A DNA stretch of 64,000 bases, from assembly GCF_034702125.1 (NCBI RefSeq), contig NC_085871.1, forward strand, positions 37,377,159-37,441,158. The letters are read 5' to 3'. Positions within the stretch are counted from its first letter, which is position 1. Each line of letters starts with the position of its first letter. The notes beneath the pieces were generated by a model, which worked only from the letters and a program-made list of their open reading frames with translations, was not told the origin of the DNA and searched no databases. The DNA comes from Engraulis encrasicolus. Lineage: Eukaryota > Chordata > Actinopteri > Clupeiformes > Engraulidae. A program made the translations under genes and the position numbers. This document shows positions 25,885 to 38,545 of the stretch, piece by piece.

Positions 25885-26639
25885 CCCCATTCAATTTAAC
25901 ACCGGATGACTGGAGATAAGGGTGTGAAAGTAGAGCTCTGAGGTCCCAACACCCCTAAATCAAGCTAACATGGCCTTTTCGCTGTGCACTAGTCACAAAT
26001 CATGTGTAGGTACTCTGAGGTTCACAAAAGTGGAAATTCAGTGGAAGAAGTAGTCTCCAGTTTCCAGAAAGTGTCAAAATAATTTTTGGCTATACTGTGG
26101 CTCATGCAAGCCAACACTAATACAGTCACGGTATGGAAAGATTTATTCATTTGGAGACCGATTTTACAGATTTTATATATATATATAAAAAAAGATCTAT
26201 TCTGTCATTTCACTGAGGACACAGGAAAGGTCACAGTAGGGGGATGTCATCACCTGTCTCTTACTTTCCCACCTTTTTCTCTCAGTCAGTCGGTTGTTAT
26301 AATTGGAGGATATGCTCACGACAGGAACACCTTGGTAATCACATCTTGCACTGACAGTACAGTACTTGTACGGAGCAGCTTGGACTGGGGAACGGTTCTT
26401 ACTGTAGCCATGTGGACCATCCAGAATGCCACAAACACCTTTTTAGCACAGCACAAACAGCAGACAGTGATTTCCAGTTTTTATATTATTATTAAATACC
26501 ATTTTTGCAATAAATGGAGAACAACCACAAAAGGATTGTTCTGGCTGGACATTCCACTGTGTGCTGCACATTTGAGAACACCTGCAGTTCATCTTACAGC
26601 ATAGCCACCACACTAAACATGTCACTGGACTCTGCAATG

Positions 26640-26712
26640 TTGTGATTAAGTATGACTGTTCAGACCGCTAGTCAAATGTGACAGGTCTGGATATGATGAA
26701 CAAGAGTGTTCC
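26640..26712 (+). promoter_or_regulatory. SELENOO: Candidate SECIS element of SELENOO (CC-type)
   Basis: ATGA (26652-26655) and TGAT (26694-26697) can form the SECIS quartet. Between them CTGTTCAGA (26656-26664) pairs with TCTGGATA (26686-26693): eight pairs, two of them wobble. At the apical position where most SECIS have AA, CC is found (26665-26666), a variant reported for the SelM and SelO families. A mini-stem GTC/GAC caps the loop, as in form II. It lies about 780 nt after the UGA, inside the 3' UTR. Caveat: the CC could pair with GG at 26684-26685. Confidence 0.65.
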
Positions 26713-26945
26713 TGATTGTACACTTTTACGCACACGCACAAGAACTCACACATAGACAAATTTAACCACATACAGAATTGTCATATAATCTGGTAGGATT
26801 TGATTTAGCTCTGTATATTAATCTGCACTGTTAATCCAGTGGTTATTCAATCATTTGTCATGACAGGGAATATCAAAACAGTTTTTAAGTAATTATTTAG
26901 TGTATCTAATTACCATTAATAAATTGCATCATCAATGTATTGCCA

Positions 26946-26955
26946 AATAAATAAA
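26946..26955 (+). terminator. SELENOO: SELENOO polyadenylation signal
   Basis: Overlapping AATAAATAAA, followed about 25-45 nt later by a GT-rich stretch (TTTGTTTGTGTGTG). It puts the SECIS candidate inside the mRNA, giving a 3' UTR of about 1.1 kb. Confidence 0.75.
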
Positions 26956-26969
26956 ATGTCTATATACTG

Positions 26970-28594
26970 TATTTTGTTTGTGTGTGTTTCTGTTGTGTAA
27001 TCACATACCACTGTATCTGCGTGCATCTACAAAATAATCACTCAGTTTTAATTTGGAGCTTTGGACTCATTTACAGCCGTTATTTCACACTGAAAAGCTT
27101 TTGGTAACCGTACAATATGTACTAATATGCACAACCAGTCTAGGTCAATGGGTAGAGGAGAGTAAGCATAAATGTGACTTGTTACACTTGCCATACATGT
27201 CACTCCAAAGCCACTTGTGTTACACAATTAGGATTGGCCAGAACATTAACATTACCCTGTATGGATCAGTCCTTTCTTTGTCTATGGGTGGGACAGTGAG
27301 AAAAATCTAATGAAATGAATTTGTTTGTCTAGTATATGAGAAAAAATGTCAATAAAGCTGACATTGACTATACACAAACAACAAATTCAAAATACAAACC
27401 TACATCAGATAGATAGACAGACAAACAAACTTTACATTACATGTGATACTAAAGGAAACAGTAGTAGGCCTATCATATCAATAGCACTGCAATGTAATAA
27501 GCCAGTGTTTAAAGTCAAGCAGGTTATAGGGTCAAGATTTCGGCCCTGACCTCAGTGGTATCATCTCTGTGCTTGCTATCAGAGCTGCACTCCTGAGAAA
27601 CCTGATGTAGAGAACTTGCTGACTGTCAACACTACCGTTGCTTATCTTTCAAGACACATGTACACAATGTCCAACACAATGTTGCCCAATAAACTGAACA
27701 ATTGCAGCATGGTGTCAGTGCTTTTTCTGCCCCCTAGTTAGAACTAAACAAAGCTAAGACGAACGCCGCCAAAACGCTTGGTCAACTTAGTCAGTGCTCA
27801 AAGAAAAGTAACCACTTTTCATGGATGAAGCTTTAAAGCAACTATGAGAAGTTAGTCCTCTCTGGGCGCCCTACAGATTGCAAGTAGGATTGTCTCTCAT
27901 AAACAACAATGGAGGCAGGGTCCGGACTTCTGAACTTGATAGTAATTCAGTAAAGTGCCTTTCACCTTGTTCTAGCTGAGGAACCACTGAAATGACTTTA
28001 AACACATTATTCACTGTTGCATTTACAAAGTAGGTGGAGTAAAACTTTGAGAGAGATGGTTCTACTAGTTTGTTTCACTATCGGCGAAACATTGACACGG
28101 AACAGTTTTGGGACTTAAGTCACCTTCTGTGAGCTGAATGGAAGGCTACATATTGTACCTGTATATGTACAAAGTTGAACAACAACAACAACAACAACAA
28201 CAAAATATACATAACCTGACTCTTGGCAGATGGTGGTTCCTCATTGTGAGCCGCCATTGTTATAGGAAGCAACAATGATACAGTATGTAGACCTCCTTGG
28301 GAAGCAACTATCGTGGCAATGGCACCAGGCGTTCCAGATTGGCTAGCCCCATTCCAGGTTGAAAAGTTTCCCAAATATCTAGACCTGTGTGTTGAAATCG
28401 TGGAGCTGTGCGGAACAACACAGATCTGACGAGAGCCAGGTTTAAATAAACAAGAGACCAGTGTTGGAACAATTGGAAGACAGGGACCCTGATACAGCTT
28501 GCCAAGGTCATGATAGGGCCCCCCCACCACCCTAGGGTGTCTCTGTACCCATATCTCCCCCCAAGACACAATAAGCGTTGAACGCTTAAGAGAG

Positions 28595-28634
<40 letters not shown>

Positions 28635-29017
28635 TCATCTTTTACGTATTTCAAGAGTGGAGGTTCATTTTTACAGTTTGTGTTTGTGCAACTAAGTACA
28701 AAAAAGTTGTTTGTCAAGCAATAGTGTTGTTTCATTGGGCATCACTTCATACATTACGAACAGGTGTCCTGTCAGATAAGCAATACTGTATGTTGCAATT
28801 GAGCTTTCTTCTGAATCGACCGATTTCACACTAAACTGACTTGTGACATCAACCAGACTGATGAAACTCAGGGTCATGTGACAAAGGACGGCTGTAACCA
28901 GGGCTACATAAAGCTTGTTTTAATGTCACTTTATTATGCGTCCATTGCATCTGCATCCATCTCATCACCTCACCAGCACAACTCAGCGCACTGTGGTGAG
29001 TCTGTAATTGACGCATG

Positions 29018-29057
<40 letters not shown>

Positions 29058-30270
29058 CACACAAACTTTGATTGGTCTGTTACATTTAATGTAATCTGAA
29101 GAGAAAATTCAACCTTTATTGATTGGGGTGTCCTCCACTGTGGAATGCTGGATTTCACTCTATACTATGCGTAGTGTTATGAACCGGCAGTTTACTTCCC
29201 CAAATTGTACATAGTTTAAAAAAAAAGATTACTCTACATTTGACACATTTATGTGTGTTTTTAGGTGGGATGCCATGCCATGCCATCAGTCCATAAATGC
29301 TGCTTTAGTAGCCTACAGCCTTGTCAAGCATGAGAAAGGGACACTGGACCTTTACAAAAACAGTCATCAGTTTCCCTCTCCAAGTGCATCGAGAGATCAT
29401 TTATTATATTACTGTCACATCAAGATTTAAATTATGCAAAAGAAAAAAACTTTGGGCCATTCAGAGCTCTGCAGACATTGTTAGCGACAGTTTGTATCAC
29501 AGACTAGGAGGCAACATTGCTGTCTGATTGTTCTGAGCTGAAGAGAAGCCTGTAGGCCTATCCTAAGTGAGTTAGTCACTGTTTAACTAGCCATGCGTGA
29601 AGACAGGGTCTTAAGGGTCTTCAGATAGAGTGTGTGAGAATAATTTCATGTGTTTGATTAAGTTGGATATGAAGAATTGCTTGCAGATGAAGGTATGGCC
29701 TATAGCCTATAATGTTCACTCAACAGGAGTGTGGAGTTGTTAAAAAATGTATTGGTAATTAGTTGGTCAGCCAGGAGTTAAAGCCATCAGTGCTGCACAT
29801 GTTTTTGTTTGCTTGTTTGTTTATTTGTGAGTCAAACAAATTCAGTGAGGCTGATGCTTGTTTACACACCATTAGAAAATGATTCGGTCACCCTGAAGAA
29901 TTCACTGTGCGCAAATGAACTACTCAGCTAGGAAACAAAGCGCTCCCTGTTCTGTGTAGGTGAAGTAATTTGACTCCTCCTCCCTGTTTTCGCTGGACTC
30001 GAGGTGTATGTGTCGTGGGTTTGTTTGGAGTGTTCATGAAACCCCTAGTAGTCTCCGAGGAGACCGCCTTGAAAGAAATTTACTGGCGTCTGGGATGCTG
30101 GTAAAAGGAGGAGGGAGACGCTGACTGATAGGATCGGGAAATGGTTGTTTGAACAGCTTAGTCTACATGGCTGGCGCATACCTTTCCTGTGAGTGTAAAG
30201 GCCGTTTCGGTCGCTTCCTGATAAGTGCGCACCTGACCGCGGAAATGTACATGATATTCTAATATAGCCT
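26970..30270. other. Intergenic region between SELENOO and the fibrinogen-domain gene
   Basis: No gene or transposon protein is visible. It holds a short (CAA)n run near 28180, a (GT)n run at 28597-28632 and an (AC)n run at 29023-29055. Confidence 0.5.
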
Positions 30271-30280
30271 AGGCCTATTG

Positions 30281-30380
30281 TATATTTTAGAACAGGATCT
30301 CTCTTTGAGGAAAAGGGTCGTTTGCACCTTAAACGGACTTCGGCGCGTCAAGAAAGTGGAGAGGCACTTCAAAATTTACG
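30281..30380 (+). promoter_or_regulatory. Likely promoter and 5' non-coding exon of the fibrinogen-domain gene
   Basis: TATATTTTA at 30281-30289 could act as a TATA box. About 70-90 nt downstream, TTTACG|GTGAGT gives a strong donor at 30381. The first coding exon has an acceptor immediately before its ATG (TTGTTGTAG|ATG at 31753), which requires an upstream non-coding exon. This is the best candidate; the start site is inferred. Confidence 0.5.
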
Positions 30381-30814
30381 GTGAGTAGGCCTAATGTTTT
30401 GCTCAACCTTCTCTTTCACGATTGCTTATATGACTGGGACTATTTATGATATTAAAGGCAACAGTGCTTTCTGTTGGGCACATCTAAAATTAGGCTATTT
30501 GAAACATTTGAATCGGCAGATTGATTATTAGTAGGCCTAAGCTACGGCTATGTTTATGTCCACGCAACACACGTGTTTTTGTTGTTGTTGGGCAGACCAG
30601 TTTGACAGAGGTGAATAAAACCTGCGAAGTTTCAGAGACGCGAAGTGCCGTAATGCATTATGCCTCCACGCAAGCACGCGCGTGTGACTGGAATTGAATT
30701 TTAATTAGATCATGATAGGCCTACATTTTGTATTTTTATGTTTCATGTTGCCTGATTTAAAATAGGTTTTGCCTGTATGTAGGCTAGGCCTACCTATCCA
30801 TTAACCCACCCAGG

Positions 30815-31175
30815 CCCCGCAGGGGTTGGACAATGAAACACCTGTAATTTTAGTGTGGGAAGTTTCATGGATAAACGGACCAGCCTGGTGGCCAAACTTC
30901 ATTAATTGCATATTGCACCAGTAAGAGCAGAGTGTTGTTCAATTAACAGGGTACGAGCAGTTTTGCTCAAAATATTTGTAATGCACACAACATTATGGGT
31001 GACATATCAGAGTTCCAAAAAGGAGAAATTCTTGGTGCACGTGTTGCTGGTGCATCTTTGACCAAGACGGGATCTTGATGATGTTAAGTCGTAAAGTCTG
31101 CATACCACTTAGAGGGGTGAACCTCATCCAACAGGATTAAATGTGGACGGAAGAGGAAGCTTTCTGTAAGGGATG
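30815..31175 (+). mobile_element. Tc1-like transposon fragment
   Basis: GGGGTTGGACAATGAAACAC resembles a Tc1-type terminus. An ATG at about 30990 opens a short peptide, MGDISEFQKGEILGARVAGA, then LTKTG, resembling the start of the Tc1 transposase DNA-binding domain before it breaks. It lies in intron 1 of the fibrinogen-domain gene. Confidence 0.7.
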
Positions 31176-31752
31176 TAGTAGTAGTAGTATATATGAATTA
31201 TATTTTCAGATTTCTACTTATGGGGAATAAATAAGTAAACATGACTGGAAAAAAAACCCTGTGCATCCCTTCCTTTGATACAGTTACTACAGCATTTAAC
31301 ATGTTTGTGATGCCACATGCCAAACAGCTTTCTAACCGTGGTGCTTGTAGTGTAGGCCTATGTGGTAAAAAGGGTTCTTGTCTGTGATATCCAGTTCCTG
31401 TCACAGTTTTCTTTTTACAGTCTAAGTGCCTCCTCAAATGTTGGTTGCAATACATACGGAATTGACAAGTGGAACTTGACAGGCACAATTCCCTGAAATA
31501 CAAAAGTGTAATATTTGTAAAATTATGTTAAGTTTGTTTTTAATATTGTTTAGGAAGGCAAATTTGAGATCACTAGTTGATAATCTGACATAATATATTA
31601 GGTCTATATGGTTGTTCCACTTTTCCATTATATTCTGAATATTCTCTCAAAATGTATACAATTTGAATTTCAAATTATATATTTTTTCTACTGAACAGAG
31701 TAATTAATTTACACATTTAGTAGCCTGCCTTTTATTATTTTTGTTGTTGTAG

Positions 31753-34700
31753 ATGGCGAGAACCCTGTTTTCTGTCATGGGAGTGATTCTCCTGTGTACC
31801 CTTACTCATCAGAAACAGCCACCAATGGTAAGGACGGCAATCTGTCTTAAACTTTCACACTATACACTGTATACATTATTACATAGCTGTTGTTATTTGT
31901 TTAATCATATTGGAACTAAATTTAATCCCTTCAGATACAAAAACAAACACTGGTTGCACAAGGTAAAACATTTTGTTTTTTTTTATTTTATTAATTAATT
32001 TTAATTATTATTATTATTTCAGTAGTTTGGTGGTTAGTTTATTTGAAACGATTGTGTTCTGTAATTCACTCTTTGTCTGTGCATTTTCAGGTGAAGACTG
32101 TACAAAGATCAAAGTCTCCATACCCAATGCCAAAAGTGGTGTTTACGTCGTACAGCCCAAAGGAGTTCAGAAACCTTTCAAGGTGCAAAAGGATTTGTTT
32201 GTAATGTTGTTGAGATGTGCAGGTGGACACATTTATGGTGCCGCTAACTCATATATTAATAGATGGACACACAATCACCAGACAGTCGTGACCCAATCAT
32301 CACAATTGGCATCAAATAACTCACATTTTCAGTACTCCGTATTTGAACAGCACACTGTGTATTTCCTGCCTGGGGACCGCAGATGTAAATTGGATAGCTC
32401 TGTGACAATGCATATTTTTATTGGACATTAAAACTGAAAACTGAAAGTGAATCCAGAATGCTGTGAGAAATGCATAGATAATGGCTGATGAAAACAGGTA
32501 GGGATATACAACACTTTTTGTGGAGAAAAGAGGTAAATGTTAAACATATTGTCATGCTCCCTCTCTACAGGTGTACTGTGAGATGTTGGCGGATGGAGGA
32601 TGGACCGTGTTTCAGAGACGCACAGGGGGCAAAGTGTCCTTCAGAAGAAAATGGACAGAGTACAAACAGGGATTTGGATACCTCAAAAGTTAGGCCTTTT
32701 TTAAACCGCTCTTTTTGAGCACCTCAAATGTAATGCCTTTTTTAAACCGCTCTTTTTGGGCACCTAAAATGTAAGGCCTTTTTAAGACTACTCCAAAGTG
32801 AGGCCTTTTTAGAATGCTCCCTTTGGACACCTCAAAAGTAAGGCCTTTTTAGACTGCTCCCTTTGGCCACCTCAAAAGTAAGGCCTTTTTACAAGGCTGT
32901 CAGGAGCGGTCTGACTTGTCTTTAAAGAGTCGCTTAGTCCTTCAACTGACCAGACCTAGTAGTCCAGCCTACACTATACTATTCTGTAAACTTACTGGCA
33001 AAAACATTTAGGGTATGTGTATAAGCTCTTCCATATGTGTAAATACAGTATGCATACGGTGTCTAGTATGTACAGTAGGCCTATGTAGAGTAGAGTAGAG
33101 TAGAGAGTAGAGTAGAGTGGAGCAGAGTAGAGTACTTTTATTAATCCCGAAGGAAATTAAGGTGTCTGTCAGCTTACATAAATACACAAATACAAAACAT
33201 ACACAAAGACATTATAATAACAAGACAATAATAAGACATATAATTGAACATTACAGTAAAAGTATATCTATATATGTAAAGTATATGTACTGTATTGAGA
33301 TGTTTGCGATCCTCTTTAGAGAGCCTGTGACCCATTTGGGTATGTTTTTGGAAGGTAGAAGAGGAGATGATTACTCCAGTCCACCTCCCCACCACCGCAT
33401 TACTGATAATATCTTTGTGTTTTTGTTTGTTTTGATTCCTACCATTCCCTTAACCTCACCAAATTAACGCCTGCCTAACAGACTTGACTGGTTTGTGATT
33501 TCAGAGGATTTCTGGTTAGGTCTGGCCAAGGTGTGGGCTCTGACCAAAGGCAAGCAGCTGACTTCTGTCCTCAGGGTGGACGTGTGGGACTTTGAAGGGG
33601 GCTCTGCTTTCGCGGAGTACCAGAACTTTAGGATCGGGGGTGAACGGGCAGCTTACAAACTCAGCGTTGGAACTTACAATGGCACCGCAGGTTTGTGAAC
33701 TTAAGTGAACATACTGGGATAATGTCAGTAGTAATTTGTTGCTTGGGAGAAGATCAATACAATTCTTGCTACTTATCAATTTCTCCGGTATCCTTCTTCA
33801 AGCAACAGTTACAGTTTTTCCCCTCATGATGCTAATTGACTACGTCACACCTGAGAAAACCCCACCCAGCCATCATGATTGGTCCATTTTCTTCCAAATT
33901 TGCTAACCTTCTAAAGTGACCGGTTGTCGGCCAAATTGCATTTCACTGTGTTCAGAAGTTTACTTCTGCCCAAATGTTTGTCCATTCTACATGGGAAGGA
34001 GAGCTGAACTTTCTGAATTAGCTGGTGAGATGTTAACACTTTCTCAATGTACTTAAAATTACCGTTAGATGGTAACACTTTCTATGAAGCCCATATCTAT
34101 AGCGCATTATGAGCACATTTATAACACATTATAATGCACATTATAATTACTTACAACACATTACGACTACACCGATGATGTTTCATGATGCTTTATGTTA
34201 ACAGTAATGAATAACCATGAATCTAGCTTATAATACTTTATAAATCCAAGGGTAATACGAGTGCTCATGACTGGATATAAACTACAGGCTGCCTGATGGG
34301 GCTTACAGTACATTATGATGCATTATAGATGTGCATTATACAGTGCATTATAGATGCATCCATATGAACTTCACTTTACTTAGAGCACACATTGACGACT
34401 TATGATCTCACATGAAACATTATAGCATCGTATGAGCCCTTATGACAGTTTATCATCCAGGTCTGTGCATAGAGGGGTATAGGTACTCATAATGTACTAT
34501 AAGCCCCATCAGGCAGCCTGTTGTTTATAGCCAGTCATGAGCATGCATGACACCCTTGGATTTATAAAGCATTATAAGCTAGATTCATAGTTATTCATAA
34601 CTGTTAATATAAAGCATCATGAAGCATTATGAGTGTAGTCATAATACGTTGTAAGTAATTATAATGTGCATTATAATTTGTTATAAATGCGCTTATAATG

Positions 34701-36387
34701 TTGGCTTTAAGTAAAGTGTTACCAGTTAGATTCCTACTCACCAAACCCTCAGAATTGTTCACACGTCCCGATGCAGATTTTTTTTAGTTTATCTGACTCC
34801 AATTTTTGCGCATCCAAAGATCATGTCGGGCTCAACAATGTAAAAGTATAACTTTTCCCTCGAGTTTATTCCTAGCCAACGACAGCCAGGAGTGGGCATT
34901 TGAAACAGAAACAGTATTAACTTAAGACACAGGAAAGGGAACTGGCATGATACAGATGAGGAAATGCAAATGAATGAATGTTATACTGTATATGACAATT
35001 TAATTATCAACTACAAGGTAACATTACATTTAACTCAAGGCTACTGTAGGTTACATAGGGTACAATGTAATCAAAGACATTTTAGTCAACCTCAGAATGT
35101 TTAGGAGAAGGGTCTCAAAGAGGGGCTCATTATCATAGCCCTGGCCTTTTGTTTCAGAGGGCCAGTGACACCGCAGGGGTTTGGGCCACCACACCTACAG
35201 TGGAATGGGAGTGTCCTTCTAAGTCAACTTTTACCAGATAACAGCAACAGTAACAGCAATAATGTCAGTTCTGGGTCATTCAACAATCTCATATCTTACA
35301 TGATGGAGGTGAAAAAAGTGAAATGAAAGCCCAACTGGGAAACTCCAACTCCCATTGTCATTGTGACTCCACACTCCACAGCACACTGCACACAACAAAA
35401 TTACATTTATGCCTCACCCGTGCAGGGGGGCAGCCCCCAATTGCGTCCCAACGGAGCAGTTCAGCGGTACGGTAGGGTCCCTCATTTATGGAGGATGGGG
35501 GAGAGCACTGGTTAATTACTCCCCCCACCAACCTGGCGGGTCGGGAGTCGAATCGGCAACCTTTGGGATACAAGTTTGACGCCCTAACCACTAACGCATG
35601 ACTTCCTTTAGGTGTAGGGAGAGGTAAGGGTGGGATTTGAACTTGCAACCTTTTGATCTTAAGACCACCTCCCTAGCCATTAGGCCATGGATGTCATTCT
35701 GCTGTTATATCTCCGATTATAGAAAGAAAGTTATTTTGATCTAAACTAACCCTTGCTTACATTGAGCCATCTTGTGAACCATGGCACCTAGAGTTGGCAT
35801 AGGGATAGTGGTTTTCACCTACCGAAAGCTGCCAATCTCCCTTTTTAAACAAGATATGTGTCTGTAGTGGGTCTATTACAAAATATTCTGTGGCTCAAAA
35901 ATTGTCTAGATTGCTGGCAAATTTACCGCCAATTTCCGAAAACAGCATGGCATTCAATGTGTTAAGATCACCTCCTTAACCACGACTGCTGCACATATAT
36001 CTGGTGAGAGCCAGGTTACTGGTAACGCATGTGATGTCTGGCTGAAACCCTGCTTTGTCTTCCTCACATGGAACAGGCGACGCCATACGTGGAGCCTACA
36101 AGGCGAGGCCTTCAATTGACCAGAACGGCTTTGGCTTCAGCACCCACGACCGGGACAACGACGGCTGTGACCCCTGCATCTTCGGGGACATCGCCGAGAA
36201 TCAGTGCACCTTCTCGGAGGGAGGAGGTGGCTGGTGGTACAGCCGCTGCGGATCGGCCAGCCTGCACGGCGACTGGCACCCAGCCGGGGACAACATCGGT
36301 TGGGCCTCGGGCCTGCACTGGGACACTTGGAAGGGCCCGGCACCATATTCCCTTCAAGCCACTCGAATGATGATCAAGTCTATGTAA
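31753..36387 (+). CDS. Secreted fibrinogen C-domain protein (FGL1/ANGPTL5-like)
   Basis: Coding exons: 31753-31827, 31935-31962, 32091-32182, 32571-32688, 33505-33690, 36077-36387. All are GT-AG with consistent phases, giving 269 residues. Residues 1-18 are a signal peptide ([18 protein letters not shown]). There is almost no linker or coiled coil before the fibrinogen-related domain, which begins at EDCTKI (about residue 36) and continues through [55 protein letters not shown] and TRMMIKSM to the stop. DRDND is the calcium-site motif, and the cysteine pattern has extra cysteines between DRDND and the GGWW motif. The family comprises secreted lectin-like or growth-factor-like proteins. The lack of a collagen or coiled-coil region argues against a ficolin or a true angiopoietin. 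AATAAA near 36633 may end the mRNA. The exact orthologue is uncertain. Confidence 0.87.
32672..32895 (+). repeat. About 40-bp minisatellite copying an exon end and splice donor
   Basis: The coding exon ends TTTGGATACCTCAAAA then GTTAGGCC. Five further units follow, the last ones reading TTTGGACACCTCAAAA then GTAAGGCC. The repeat unit therefore contains the last 16 or so coding bases plus the 5' splice site. Unit lengths are about 41, 41, 28, 39 and 40 bp. Confidence 0.88.
33085..33130. repeat. (GTAGA)n short repeat and adjoining interspersed repeat
   Basis: GTAGA units lead into TTTTATTAATCCCGAAGG, the start of a repeat of unknown class in intron 5 of the fibrinogen-domain gene. Confidence 0.6.
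34071..34724. mobile_element. Long-arm foldback element, hAT-like (654 bp)
   Basis: Starts GGTAACACTTTC and ends AAGTGTTACCA. Inverted arms of about 300 bp (about 34071-34370 and 34440-34724) are rich in CATTATAA words. Flanks share GTTAGAT (34064-34070 and 34725-34731), so the target duplication is 7-8 bp. No transposase. Confidence 0.82.
35338..35630 (-). repeat. tRNA-derived SINE, minus orientation (same family as 12.7 kb)
   Basis: Reads as the reverse of the 12.7-kb element: AACTCCAACTCCCATTGTCA first, then GCCTCACCCGTGCA, and CGACCCGCCAGG in reverse at the head. The B-box has decayed (GGGAGTCGAATCGG). Confidence 0.8.
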
Positions 36388-36639
36388 GACCAACACAGGA
36401 CCCGTAATGCCTCCCTACGAGCCCCCAGAAATATGATCAAGTCCACGTGAGACAACCAGTGACGGGCAGCATGGATTCATTAGTTACGTATATACACAAT
36501 CCAATGCCCCATACTGTACTCCAAATAGCCTGGTTGTACCTGTCCCAGTTCCACCAGGTGAGCGTTGCCTGGTTGAATTGGACGGTAACACCAGGACGTT
36601 TGGAATACAGCATGTGGCCCTGGATTGTAAACTAATAAA

Positions 36640-37430
36640 TCCACGTTGCCCATCACTGGAGACCACCACCACAGCCAGACAGTCATTTGACCTCCAAGTG
36701 ATGGGGAAACAATCACAAACAAATGACCAGGCGGGTATTCCAAGAACACGGTTAAATGATAAACCTGGCAAAGTTCGCTTAGGTTACACAAAGTGGCCAA
36801 CCTGCTAATAGATAGCCCACAGGTGTATCGCATTGTCACCAATTGATTGCAGCAATACGCTTGGGAAAATTGGCAACAATCTGACTTGAGTCATTAGCTC
36901 TAATACAAAGGAGGGGTCTTCACAGTATTTGATGTTCATACCTGTGTTAATCTGGTTTATTATATGGTTGTGACGTCATCTGTCGAATGCTCCATTCATT
37001 TCAACGGGGCTCCCCAACGTTCGGACGTCTGTTATTTTTCGATAACGGACGGGTTGGTCTATAACAGACCGCTGTCAATGGCAACAAGACTTTTCACTGC
37101 TAAAGCGACTTTTCAACAAGACTCTAATCAGCTGCTGTGATAGACAGCACCCGTTGTCCTGGCTACCGCTGTCAATGGCAACAATACGTTCACTGCTAAA
37201 GCCACTGGCTTGTATACAAGTCAGTGGCTAAAGCGAATGTTTCATATCACTCCGCAGGGGGTCCGGTCTTGTCACTCTAATCAGCTGCTGTGATAGATAA
37301 CACCTGTTGTCCTGGCTACCTAGCTGTTGCCTAGCGGTGTTCCACAACGGCACTGTTTTGTTTTAAATAGGTCTAAAGAAATGTCCCCGCCATGTGTGAA
37401 TCATTTAAGTATATCCATATAATAAGCGGG
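36640..37430. other. Intergenic, repetitive, no gene seen
   Basis: Two partly duplicated segments carry CTAATCAGCTGCTGTGATAG (about 37125 and 37280) and GCTGTCAATGGCAACAA (about 37070 and 37170). They are probably part of the mobile element that includes the hairpin at 37428-37572. Confidence 0.5.
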
Positions 37431-37572
37431 TTAACTTTCGGCGAGTCGGTCGCTTTGTGGAATAGCAGCACTTCAGAGAGAACAAGACCCCTCCGCTCCG
37501 CGTCGGGGTCTAAAGATTCTCTCTGTCGTGCTGCTATTCCACGGTAGCGACCTTCTCGCCGAACGTTAACCC
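37428..37572. repeat. Large hairpin (about 62-bp arms)
   Basis: Left arm GGGTTAACTTTCGGCGAG through GTGGAATAGCAGCA to AACAAGACCC. Right arm GGGGTC through TGCTGCTATTCCAC to CGTTAACCC. The arms are imperfect inverted repeats around a GC-rich loop of about 13 bp. Confidence 0.8.
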
Positions 37573-38109
37573 TTACTTACTACTAAGATAGGTACTTGAA
37601 TACCCCACTGTTTTTTTTTTAAAGAAGACTTTATGAAGGACTTAAATCTGTAAAATGAATGTGGCATCCTAAAATTTACATAACTATATTTCATGTAGGC
37701 CTACTGTGAGGAGCTATACACAAATGCTTCATTGTTTTTAATGATATGTTTTCATTTAAAATTAAACTTTGCAATCTGATTGAAAATCTTGTGCTTTCAG
37801 ACAGACTGTCCAGATAAAGAAACTGCCCGATACATTTCAAATACATAGCCTACATATTACATATTGTATGTAGAGAAGGGGAGGTGAAATCACTTCATCT
37901 AGTCCCCATGGTACAATACATGACAACAGAGAACCTGGGGTGCATTTCTCGAAACCGCCATTGCTAGTTTCCTCATCAACTTCTAAGAAACTACAGAATC
38001 ATTTCTGGAATGCATTGTCCAGAAGTTCACATGTTCCAATGTTTACAACTTTGTTAGTCCAATGCTTAGTTCAACAACACAGTCGTTTCACTTCGACTTT
38101 TGCTGTTTT

Positions 38110-38545
38110 GAAAGTAGGTCACTCAGCACCCCATCAACAAAAAACAGTTTGTGCACAAATGTCAATTCTGCCTGTACAACAGAGCAGATTTCCAACCATT
38201 TGTGAGTCATTTGGATGTTGACGGGGTGATGAGTGACCTACTTTCAGAAAGTAAAAAAAAAACTACTTGTGCACAAACATTAATTTTGCCTGCACCAACG
38301 TGCACACAATCAAAGCACAAACAATTCCAACCCTTTTTGAGTCATTTGGATTTTGATAGGATGCTGTGTGACTTACTTTTCAAAAAAGTAAAAGTTAAAT
38401 AGCCTAACATAAAAACAGATTGTGGACAAAATTTTACCTGCACAAGCAAAGCATGAACAATTCCAACCATTTTTGCGACATTGGGATTTTGGTGGGGTGA
38501 TGCGTAAACCTACTTTCAATAAAGTAAAAGTTGAATATCTTAAAA
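38110..38545. repeat. About 145-bp tandem repeat, three degenerate units
   Basis: Units share CTACTTTC...AAAGTAAAA, then TTGTGCACAAA, TTTTGCCTGCAC, CAATTCCAACC and GTCATTTGGATTTTG. Copies have diverged by indels. Confidence 0.7.

Noticed and set aside
25905..25955. Alternative SECIS starting at ATGA 25909
   Set aside because: A GGGTGT/ACACCC stem exists but no 3' GA quartet partner is placed correctly.
26086..26604. 172-residue plus-strand frame after SELENOO
   Set aside because: Lies in the SELENOO 3' UTR, has no domain and no supporting signals.
32183..32431. Read-through extension of a fibrinogen-domain exon
   Set aside because: The donor at 32183 joins in frame to VYCEM at 32571, which the family requires.
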